5,337 nt of DNA from Deltaproteobacteria bacterium (GTDB taxonomy: Bacteria; Desulfobacterota; GWC2-55-46): contig JACPGA010000203.1 in the NCBI GenBank assembly GCA_016182705.1, forward strand, positions 1-5,337. Reading direction: 5' to 3'. Below, in pieces: positions 1-4,957 of the stretch. How positions within the stretch are numbered: position 1 is the stretch's first letter; every line of letters starts with the position of its first letter. Under the pieces are notes generated by a model that was not told the DNA's origin, searched no databases, and saw only the letters and a list, made by a program, of their open reading frames with translations. Made by a program: the position numbers and the translations under genes.

Positions 1-1
1 A

Positions 2-331
2 TTAACTAATGCTCTTGGAAAAACAACACCTGTCAATCTTGAAAAGATTTTAGGACAGAAATATTTAATGAACTTGGCAAATCTCGCAAAAGATAATGGT
101 TTTATAAATCAAAACATTTGGGAGCGCATTAAAAAATTTAATGGGTTTAGAAAAAAAGCAATGCACGGTTTGATACAGGGTGAGATTAGTTACGATGATC
201 TAAGGATGCCCTGTTTGGAAGTCGAACAATTATCTTTAGATATCCAAGATTGTTGGTTGAAAATAACTTTTGGGCCAGCGGAGACTTTTGAACAGTACAA
301 AAAGAAAGAAAAAGAGGACTTGATTAGGTAG
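2..331 (+). CDS. C-terminal part of a HEPN-like protein (5' end outside the window)
   Basis: The frame is open from the window edge to a TAG at 329-331, giving at least 109 residues. The ATG at 68 is internal, because the frame continues upstream without a stop, so the gene probably starts before the window. The fragment is mostly helical and charged. It contains FRKKAMHG (nt 146-169), an R-x4-H arrangement like the Rx4-6H active-site motif of HEPN-superfamily RNases and HEPN-like accessory proteins, set between predicted helices as in that fold. The tail is rich in Lys and Glu. The DNA is clearly more AT-rich than the rest of the window, with many AAA and TTT codons, which suggests horizontal acquisition. 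HEPN domains occur in toxin-antitoxin, abortive-infection and CRISPR-linked proteins, but the N-terminal part and any partner are not visible. The gene itself is well supported; the HEPN assignment rests on one short motif and is tentative. Confidence 0.6.
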   Translation, partial: LTNALGKTTPVNLEKILGQKYLMNLANLAKDNGFINQNIWERIKKFNGFRKKAMHGLIQGEISYDDLRMPCLEVEQLSLDIQDCWLKITFGPAETFEQYKKKEKEDLIR

Positions 332-332
332 C

Positions 333-347
333 GTGGGCTGCGCCCAC
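333..347. repeat. Small GTGGGC/GCCCAC hairpin just after the HEPN-like gene
   Basis: A 6-bp perfect stem (GTGGGC 333-338, GCCCAC 342-347) with a TGC loop begins one base after the TAG stop. It is not followed by a T-run on the + strand, so it is not a standard intrinsic terminator. Short GTGGGC/GCCCAC palindromes are common as dispersed intergenic repeats, and it could also act as an mRNA 3'-end stabiliser. Confidence 0.4.
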
Positions 348-402
348 CATATGTTTCGCTACGTCGGGTAAGCCGTGCTTGGTTTAAATACAAAACAACG
401 CC

Positions 403-437
403 CCCTCTCCCCAACCCTCTCCCACAAGGGGAGAGGG
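403..437. repeat. C/T-G/A palindromic repeat with two alternative left arms
   Basis: The right arm GGGGAGAGGG (428-437) pairs perfectly with CCCTCTCCCC (403-412). Its last nine bases can also pair with CCCTCTCCC (415-423) across a 5-nt loop. The left arm is therefore duplicated and two mutually exclusive hairpins are possible. A T-rich stretch (TTTGTCTTTTTGTCTT, 442-457) follows, so weak termination of + strand transcription is possible. Repeats of this CCCTCTCCC / GGGAGAGGG type are widespread between genes in proteobacterial genomes. Confidence 0.5.
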
Positions 438-475
438 AGTATTTGTCTTTTTGTCTTGCCTTTAACACATACCCC

Positions 476-680
476 GTAACAGGGCGGAGCTCGCTGTGTG
501 AGGAAGGGCGAATCTCGCCGAGGCTGTGGGAGCGTAGCGACCTCAGGGGCGAGAGGCGCGGATGGGGGAGGCAGTAAGCGAGTGGCAATTTTTGCAGGAA
601 TAGCAAAAATTGAACTTCGAGCGGGAGCGAGAAGGCCCGAAGGGTCGAGCCCCAGGACGGGGCGAGATAAGCCCTGTTAC
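476..680. repeat. 205-bp element with perfect 10-bp inverted ends and internal hairpins
   Basis: GTAACAGGGC (476-485) is the exact reverse complement of GCCCTGTTAC (671-680). After a 4x4 mismatch the pairing resumes with CTCGC (490-494) and GCGAG (662-666), so the whole element can fold back on itself. Inside are GGCGA/TCGCC (507-511, 515-519), a perfect 10-bp stem CAATTTTTGC/GCAAAAATTG (586-595, 603-612) with loop AGGAATA, GGCCC/GGGTC with one G-T pair (634-638, 642-646), and GCCCC/GGGGC (649-653, 659-663) with loop AGGAC. No transposase or believable coding frame lies inside. The most likely identity is a non-autonomous palindromic repeat (MITE or REP type). A structured RNA on the + strand is an alternative, because two loops carry AGGA, the core of CsrA/RsmA recognition. 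Confidence 0.55.
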
Positions 681-733
681 AAAGAGCGGCGACAGACTTG
701 TTACATGGTCTTACAGCAAATGTCTTGAGCTTA

Positions 734-830
734 AGGGGTCTGCCTTTACCCCTCATTCCTAAAGAGGGGTCAGGGGAGATTATCACCTCTTTAAATAATC
801 CCCCTCATTCTCAGAGCAGAAATAATGAGG
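734..830. repeat. Cluster of ACCCCTC/GAGGGGT-type inverted repeats
   Basis: Several short pairings overlap. AGGGGT (734-739) pairs with ACCCCT (748-753). ACCCCTC (748-754) pairs with GAGGGGT (764-770). GGGG plus GATTAT (773-783, one bulged A) pairs with ATAATC plus CCCC (795-804). CCTCATT (803-809) pairs with AATGAGG (824-830). CCCCTCATT is also present twice in direct orientation (749-757, 801-809). The pattern suggests one or two degraded copies of a dispersed palindromic repeat. No protein is encoded. Confidence 0.4.
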
Positions 831-873
831 GCACAGCCCACCCCACATGCCTTTTCCCCTGCCTCCTGAAATT

Positions 874-903
874 AAAAAAGCCCCGCATGTTTCCATGCGG
901 GGC
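874..903 (-). terminator. Strong intrinsic terminator of the TPR gene
   Basis: A perfect 10-bp GC-rich stem (GCCCCGCATG 880-889, CATGCGGGGC 894-903) closes a four-base loop. On the minus strand the loop reads GAAA, a stable GNRA tetraloop, and six T residues follow (A-run 874-879 on the + strand). It lies 23 bases beyond the stop codon of the TPR gene. The + strand side is followed by a looser T-rich stretch (907-917), so it may also slow transcription coming from the left. Confidence 0.9.
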
Positions 904-926
904 CGGTTTATTCTTTTAAAAGTCGC

Positions 927-1361
927 TCAGACTGCCACCCTGCCGACTATGATCCCAAGGAACTTGTTTACCGGGTTTGTCCTGTGGAGGAAGCCGATGA
1001 CAGGCTTTCTCCTGACGCCGAGCCTTCTCATCTCGTTTAAAAGCCCGAAGTGGCTGTTGTCAAACTTGAGCCCCTTTCTGAAAGCCCTTACCGCGACCGC
1101 CTTCTGCCCGTTCAGGAGGAATATCCTCCCCAGGTTCAGGTATATCTCCGGGTTGTAGAACTCTTTTTCCGCGGCCATGAGGCAAAGGGAGATGGCCTTG
1201 TCAAAATTCCCCTCCACATTCGCCAGGCAAACGGCATAATAGGACATCGCCGTCGGGTGCTGGGTAAAGCACAGGTCCTGGTCAAATACCTTCAGGGCCT
1301 GCTCGAACTCCCCTTCGCGCGCTAACCCGATCCCTTTTTCAATGACTGCACTGCTGCTCAT
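927..1361 (-). CDS. TPR-repeat protein, 144 residues
   Basis: The ATG at 1361-1359 is preceded by AGGAGGG (1373-1367) with a 5-nt spacer, a strong start. The protein holds about three tetratricopeptide repeats. The clearest spans about residues 71-104, with Tyr74, Leu77-Gly78, Phe81, Ala90, Phe94 and Gly97 at the consensus positions; earlier, weaker units cover about 4-37 and 38-71. After the repeats comes a basic tail of about 35 residues with the segment RRKPVIGFLHRTNPVNKFLG (117-136), which does not look like TPR and may be a family-specific capping or binding motif. There is no signal peptide or membrane segment, so it is probably a cytoplasmic protein-protein adaptor. It is the last gene of the minus-strand run, 213 bp after the Hsp70-like gene, and ends 23 bp before a strong terminator. 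It may have its own promoter. TPR proteins are common Hsp70 partners, but a link here is only inferred from position. Confidence 0.85.
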   Translation of the reverse strand: MSSSAVIEKGIGLAREGEFEQALKVFDQDLCFTQHPTAMSYYAVCLANVEGNFDKAISLCLMAAEKEFYNPEIYLNLGRIFLLNGQKAVAVRAFRKGLKFDNSHFGLLNEMRRLGVRRKPVIGFLHRTNPVNKFLGIIVGRVAV

Positions 1362-1393
1362 ACACGCCCTCCTGCCTGGTAAATTGAACCGAT

Positions 1394-1421
1394 ATTATGA
1401 AAATGAAGCGCCTCTGGTCAG
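1394..1421 (-). promoter_or_regulatory. Possible sigma-70-type promoter of the TPR gene
   Basis: On the minus strand, CTGACC (1421-1416; 4 of 6 matches to TTGACA) and CATAAT (1399-1394; 5 of 6 matches to TATAAT) are separated by 16 bp. The predicted transcript start would lie about 25 bases upstream of the TPR start codon. The surrounding DNA is AT-rich. This is a pattern match only. Confidence 0.35.
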
Positions 1422-1432
1422 CAATATTCAGT

Positions 1433-1453
1433 GTGAATCGATGACGGATTCAC
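1433..1453. promoter_or_regulatory. Perfect GTGAATC-N7-GATTCAC inverted repeat, possible operator
   Basis: GTGAATC (1433-1439) and GATTCAC (1447-1453) form a perfect 7-bp dyad with a 7-bp spacer, the geometry of a dimeric DNA-binding protein site. It lies about 12 bp upstream of the candidate -35 box of the TPR gene. A smaller dyad, GTGAC-CGGA-GTCAC, lies at 1480-1493. Neither has a T-run placed to make a terminator. No regulator gene is present in the window. Confidence 0.35.
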
Positions 1454-1574
1454 TATATAAGAGAGCTGATTTTTTTGAAGTGACCGGAGTCACGGGATGT
1501 GTTTACAGCTTAATGGGAAGTTTAGATGCGGACCACGAAAGCCTTTGATTTGAAAGAACTTTTTTTACAAAAAA

Positions 1575-4160
1575 TTACTGAAGCCGCAGGCCCGTTTCAA
1601 CTGTTTTGCCCTCAAGGCCGTACTTGAGGCTCAGTGTGCCGCCCTGGTCTATGCAGAAGGTCACGAGCAGCTCGTCCGCGTCCTCGCCGGGCAGATTGAC
1701 TGTAACCGGCTTCAGGCCGCTCAAGGTCAGGTCAGCGGCCTCCTTCATCTCCTGCTTCAGGAACTCGATGCCTTCCTCGGATACCCATCTGCGTGTCAGC
1801 AGGTTCTCCGGCACTTCGAACAGCTCTATGGTCATGTCGGTCTGGGTCCCAAGCTTCCTGGCGGGCCTGAACTTGAAAGTTTTTTCCAATGGGAGCTGCT
1901 CGCCTTTTTCCAGGACAATGGAATACGAATGCGTCACATCCTTTTCAGGCGGGGCGTACCTCACCGCGTAAGCCACGGCTATGTGCCTGTCTGTTATGTC
2001 CCTTGTGCCGTACAGGGCCGCACCGAGGGCGACCGCCGTCAGGGGGCTGTGGTCGTATATCTGGTTTTTAGCCCTGAGTTCCGGGAATATATGGCCTATC
2101 TTGTCCTTGAACGAGGGTATCTGCGAAGATCCGCCAGTCAGGAGTATGGCCTCTATCCTGTCCTTCTTGAGACCGACCTTCTCGGCCCTCTTGAGGACGT
2201 TTATGATAATCCTGTCCACGGATTTATAGAATTCGTGGCCGTCAAGGACCTGCTCGAACTCGCCCCTGGTGACCCTCGATACCTCACGGCCTTCCCAGAC
2301 AAAAGGCGCTTCCTTCCTCTCCGAAAGCCTTATCTTGAGCTCTTCTGCGGCCACAAGGAGGCTGTAGGGTATTGTCCCGTGCGCTCCGGCTTTTTCAGCG
2401 AGGTATTCGGCGAGCCATACGTCCACGTCATGACCGCCGAGCATCTGCGCGCGCTCGGGCTTGGCGACAATATGGACCTCGTTGTAGTTGAGGCGCAGCA
2501 GCATGGTATTGAGCGTGGACCCGCCGAAGTCGATGACCATGATGACCTTGTCCCTCTGGTCCACGACCTGATAGCCGACGGCCGCCGCTAAGGGCTCCTC
2601 TATCAATTCGACCTTGTTGCCCTTCATGATTTTGCCGGTAATCTCCTTCAAAGCGGCCGTATAGTCCTGGTAGCCGACCGGCACTGTCATATAGATGTAA
2701 TCGGCCGAGCTCTTCGGTTTCAACCTGAGCCAGCCCGGATTTACCGTGACCTTCTGGAGGTGCTGGAAGAGTATCCTGACGAACCTCTCCATGTGCTCCC
2801 TGCCTTTGGGGTTGCCCTCAAGGAGCATCTGCTTCATATTCAACACCGGGTTGTCCCCGGCCTCGGCGCCTATGTTGTTGGTATCCGCGCTGAGGAGCGT
2901 AGGTATGATAAGGACGCCGTCATATTGCCTCGCGATGGTGCCGAGGTGCAGGAAATCCGGCGCTTCCGGCCCCCTTTTCCTCATGACCACGGTATTGGTC
3001 GCGCCCAGGTCTATGGAGATGCACTCCGAGGGCTGAAGGTCTTTTTTGCGGACCATGTTACCTTCGGAGTCGGCGTGGAACTCGGCGACGAATACAGGCC
3101 TTTGTATCTCGGCCCCGTGGAAGGTGTCCTTGAGCGCCTCCAGCCTTTCCACGACCTTTTTGACCGAATCACGCAGCGTCCTGGGCTGCACCCAGACATG
3201 GGTGTAAGGCCTGAAGGTCTCGATGAACCTCGTGTCGTTGAGCTCGCCGCCGAACTTTTCAACCTCTACGGCGAGTATGGTCGAATATTTTTCCCTCAGG
3301 CACCTGTTCTTCTTGGAATCAGTCAAACCGTGCTCTTCAGCCGAAAGTACATAATCGACGACGTCGAAGACGTCGACGTCCTCCATCCATTTTCTCACGG
3401 TGAAAAACGACAGGCTCTGCTCGAGCACCTGCTGAAGGAGGAAGAAGAACTCGCGGGTCTTTGGTATGCGCTGCAAAAGCTCGATGAGGCCGAACTCTCT
3501 GGCAAAGGCGTCTTTCATCTCCAGGTTGTACTTATAGGCGTCCTGAAGGGCCTTGAGGTAAAGGTCGGCGAACTCAGGCGATTTCGGCAGCTCCGCGCTT
3601 ATGCTGAGGCTGGCGTACCTTCTGTAATACGGCTCGCTTATCGTGGATGCCGCCTGCATTGCCAGCTCTATGGCTTCCCTGTAGACAGCGGCGAACGGGC
3701 CGTCCTTAGGGGCCATGCGCGCTATCCCCAGAAGGGTGTAACGCGTAAAGAAGCTCAGGTCGCTCGACTTGGGCAGCTCTTTGGATATTTTTTCAATGGG
3801 AGGGGCGGCGAACCTCGGCCTGTCCGGCAGGTCGAGGGCAAGCCTCCAGGCGAGCACGCGAAGGTCGGTGAACTCGGGAGTCTTTGGCATCTCCTCGGCC
3901 ATCCTCGTGAGCTCGACTATGCGCCTGTAGCTTTCATCAAGAGCGTCAGCGGCGATTATCGCCGCCTCTGCCGCCTTAAGGTAAAGGGGGATGAAAGCAA
4001 TGGTGGAAGGGATCTCTTTTGTATACTCCAGGAGAGCGAGCTGGCGGCTCTCCTGGTCTTCGATCCTGCCCAGGAGCTCGAAGCCGAGACGAAAAAGCTC
4101 CAAGGCTTCCGGCGTCTTCGGCAGTTCGTGTCCCTGGCAGAATAAAGATGCTGCCTGCAT
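1575..4160 (-). CDS. Hsp70-like ATPase with an N-terminal helical-repeat domain
   Basis: The 861-residue product has three parts. Residues 11-250 form a tandem array of two-helix units of about 37-41 residues, each opening with [ILM]-P-K-[ST] or a variant (Pro14, 51, 92, 130, 151, 192, 233). Residues 380-735 are an Hsp70 nucleotide-binding domain: phosphate-1 IDLGATNT (383-390), Lys443 at the DnaK Lys70 position, connect motif EEPLAAA (521-527), phosphate-2 DFGGSTLN (544-551), LGGHDVD (574-580), adenosine motif LLTGGSSQIP (673-682). Residues 742-861 resemble the Hsp70 substrate-binding beta domain; there is no helical lid or acidic tail. The second phosphate-2 Asp (DnaK Asp201) is Asn551, so ATP turnover may be altered. 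Residues 255-375 are unassigned. The protein is probably cytoplasmic. The start is uncertain: the ATG at 4160 has only a weak purine stretch upstream and an in-frame TAA lies 12 nt before it. This is not housekeeping DnaK; it follows the radical SAM gene by 106 bp and probably shares its transcript. Confidence 0.9.
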   Translation of the reverse strand: MQAASLFCQGHELPKTPEALELFRLGFELLGRIEDQESRQLALLEYTKEIPSTIAFIPLYLKAAEAAIIAADALDESYRRIVELTRMAEEMPKTPEFTDLRVLAWRLALDLPDRPRFAAPPIEKISKELPKSSDLSFFTRYTLLGIARMAPKDGPFAAVYREAIELAMQAASTISEPYYRRYASLSISAELPKSPEFADLYLKALQDAYKYNLEMKDAFAREFGLIELLQRIPKTREFFFLLQQVLEQSLSFFTVRKWMEDVDVFDVVDYVLSAEEHGLTDSKKNRCLREKYSTILAVEVEKFGGELNDTRFIETFRPYTHVWVQPRTLRDSVKKVVERLEALKDTFHGAEIQRPVFVAEFHADSEGNMVRKKDLQPSECISIDLGATNTVVMRKRGPEAPDFLHLGTIARQYDGVLIIPTLLSADTNNIGAEAGDNPVLNMKQMLLEGNPKGREHMERFVRILFQHLQKVTVNPGWLRLKPKSSADYIYMTVPVGYQDYTAALKEITGKIMKGNKVELIEEPLAAAVGYQVVDQRDKVIMVIDFGGSTLNTMLLRLNYNEVHIVAKPERAQMLGGHDVDVWLAEYLAEKAGAHGTIPYSLLVAAEELKIRLSERKEAPFVWEGREVSRVTRGEFEQVLDGHEFYKSVDRIIINVLKRAEKVGLKKDRIEAILLTGGSSQIPSFKDKIGHIFPELRAKNQIYDHSPLTAVALGAALYGTRDITDRHIAVAYAVRYAPPEKDVTHSYSIVLEKGEQLPLEKTFKFRPARKLGTQTDMTIELFEVPENLLTRRWVSEEGIEFLKQEMKEAADLTLSGLKPVTVNLPGEDADELLVTFCIDQGGTLSLKYGLEGKTVETGLRLQ

Positions 4161-4270
4161 ATCTCTATATTACTCATCTCGACAGAACCGTCATCCGGGC
4201 TTTTAAGAGGCCCGTTATTGTCATGCGTGGACTGGCTTCGTTCCATATCAGACCGGGGCGGCTTTGTCAC
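4161..4270 (-). other. Out-of-frame GTG-initiated leader overlapping the radical SAM stop; possible lost N-terminus
   Basis: A GTG at 4270-4268 overlaps the radical SAM TGA (4269-4267) in the GTGA arrangement typical of translational coupling. It opens a frame of polar residues starting MTKPPRSDMERS and passing an internal Met (MSNIE, codon at 4177-4175). The frame is offset from the Hsp70-like frame, and adding one base near 4165 would join them. Downstream of the junction this frame turns into Arg-rich sequence typical of a wrong frame. Either it is chance and the 106 bp is untranslated leader, or the Hsp70-like protein has an N-terminal extension broken by a frameshift or sequencing error. 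A weak hairpin CGGGC/GCCCG (4196-4200, 4210-4214) lies in the same stretch. Confidence 0.35.
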
Positions 4271-4824
4271 GCACCCAGGCTGCTGAAACCGGTCTTTCTT
4301 ATATCGCCGTCCGGCCCGATTATCACCTCTACCTTGCCGGGCATGTAAAGGTCCTCAAGGGAGTACCTTGAAGTTAAAAAATGTATCTTCTGGTTTGACG
4401 AGCCTCTGGCCAGCAGCGTGGGCTCCAGCTTTTTCATATCAAACGGGCCGTCTACGAGCACATCTATGTATTCCAGGCATCTGGCTTTTTCCTGGTCGTC
4501 CAGTACCTCGTCAATCGTGTACCCCGTGTAGACCAGCGTGGAAAGGCGGCTTGCGGCCGCGAGCTCAAGGAGCCTTAAAAGCCCCGCCGGTTGAAGAAAA
4601 GGCTCGCCGCCGCTTACTGTTATGCCTTCAATGCCCGTTGAAAGGTGCTTCCCGAGAAGCGCTTCAGGGGTTACGAGTTCCCTTTCCTCAAAAGAGTGCG
4701 TATCAAGGTTGAAGCACCCTTCGCAATGACTGGCGCAGCCCTGAAAAAATATGACAAGCCTTGTCCCGGGCCCGTTGACCCTGGAACGGGGCAGGACAGC
4801 GTGTATGTTGAGGCTCATTCCCAA
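4267..4824 (-). CDS. NrdG/PflA-like radical SAM protein
   Basis: The 185-residue protein carries the radical SAM cluster motif C30-x3-C34-x2-C37, preceded by NGPGTRLVIFFQG (18-29), followed by SGGEP (71-75), the SAM-binding strand. YTGYTIDEVL (99-108), DVLVDGPFD (121-129) and RGSSNQKIHF (140-149) match the pattern of anaerobic ribonucleotide reductase activating proteins (NrdG), as does the length. Family members use a [4Fe-4S] cluster and S-adenosylmethionine to make a 5'-deoxyadenosyl radical. No NrdD- or PflB-like glycyl-radical partner is in the window, so the substrate is probably something else. The C-terminal strand VEVIIGPDGDI (165-175) is typical of NrdG-like proteins outside NrdDG operons. 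Start: GGGAGG (4835-4830) lies 5 nt from a TTG at 4824 and 11 nt from an ATG at 4818. The 5-nt spacing matches the neighbours, but ATG is an equally fair choice and costs only two residues. Confidence 0.9.
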   Translation of the reverse strand: MGMSLNIHAVLPRSRVNGPGTRLVIFFQGCASHCEGCFNLDTHSFEERELVTPEALLGKHLSTGIEGITVSGGEPFLQPAGLLRLLELAAASRLSTLVYTGYTIDEVLDDQEKARCLEYIDVLVDGPFDMKKLEPTLLARGSSNQKIHFLTSRYSLEDLYMPGKVEVIIGPDGDIRKTGFSSLGA

Positions 4825-4829
4825 AGCGA

Positions 4830-4835
4830 CCTCCC
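4830..4835 (-). promoter_or_regulatory. Shine-Dalgarno site of the radical SAM gene
   Basis: GGGAGG on the minus strand, 5 nt from TTG 4824 and 11 nt from ATG 4818, so it decides between the two starts. Its first base (4835) is the outermost paired base of the adjoining palindromic element at 4835-4932, so RNA folding could affect access. Confidence 0.6.
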
Positions 4836-4932
4836 AGATTGCTGAAAACCCATAGCGAGCGCAATCCCCGCAGTTTTTTTCGCGGGGTCAGCGAGCGAAT
4901 AGAAAATCGACACTAAGGTTTCGAGCAATCTG
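4835..4932. repeat. 98-bp palindromic element between the DUF2997 and radical SAM genes
   Basis: CAGATTGCT (4835-4843) pairs perfectly with AGCAATCTG (4924-4932). After a 2x2 mismatch the pairing continues as AAACC (4846-4850) with GGTTT (4917-4921), 14 pairs out of 16. In the centre is a GC-rich hairpin CCCCGC/GCGGGG (4866-4871, 4882-4887) with a T-rich loop on the + strand, flanked by two direct copies of AGCGAGCG (4854-4861, 4890-4897). It fills most of the 133-bp gap. There is no T-run after the hairpin on the minus strand, so it is unlikely to terminate. It could be an inserted miniature palindromic repeat or a cis-acting RNA structure. Confidence 0.55.
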
Positions 4933-4957
4933 TCAAGCTACGGCGTTTTTCATCCCG

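Larger units (their letters stand above)
332..926. other. Repeat-rich intergenic region without a convincing gene
   Basis: This stretch of about 595 bases separates the AT-rich + strand gene from the minus-strand TPR gene; the two genes converge here. Open frames on both strands translate to Arg/Gly/Ser/Pro-rich low-complexity sequence with no recognisable domain and no good ribosome binding site. The stretch instead holds a series of inverted repeats, listed separately, and ends with an intrinsic terminator. It reads as a landing zone for small dispersed palindromic elements. Confidence 0.75.

Noticed and set aside
498..728. 76-codon + strand open frame
   Set aside because: It is contained almost entirely in the palindromic element; Arg/Gly/Ala-rich product with no features.
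190..786. 198-codon minus-strand open frame
   Set aside because: It crosses the HEPN-like gene end and several palindromic repeats, and its translation is low-complexity Ser/Arg/Leu sequence without a start signal.
778..790. 13-bp direct repeat GATTATCACCTCT, also at 4318-4330
   Set aside because: One copy is inside the radical SAM coding sequence and the other in a repeat cluster. A single 13-bp match within 5.3 kb is within chance expectation, and nothing flanks both copies.
332..926. CRISPR array in the repeat-rich gap
   Set aside because: The repeats are palindromic and unevenly spaced, with no regular repeat-spacer unit and no cas gene.
1480..1493. GTGAC-CGGA-GTCAC hairpin as terminator of the Hsp70-like gene
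   Set aside because: The stem is short and is followed by A residues, not T, on the minus strand. It is about 80 bases beyond the stop codon.
1929..2591. 220-codon + strand open frame
   Set aside because: Antisense to the ATPase domain; shadow of a GC-rich coding strand.
2760..4145. 461-codon + strand open frame
   Set aside because: It lies entirely antisense to the Hsp70-like gene, has no domain or ribosome binding site, and its composition is the complement of the real protein's codons. The minus-strand frame carries all the Hsp70 motifs.
4866..4887. CCCCGC/GCGGGG hairpin as an intrinsic terminator
   Set aside because: The T-run is in the loop on the + strand, with no T-run after the stem on either strand.
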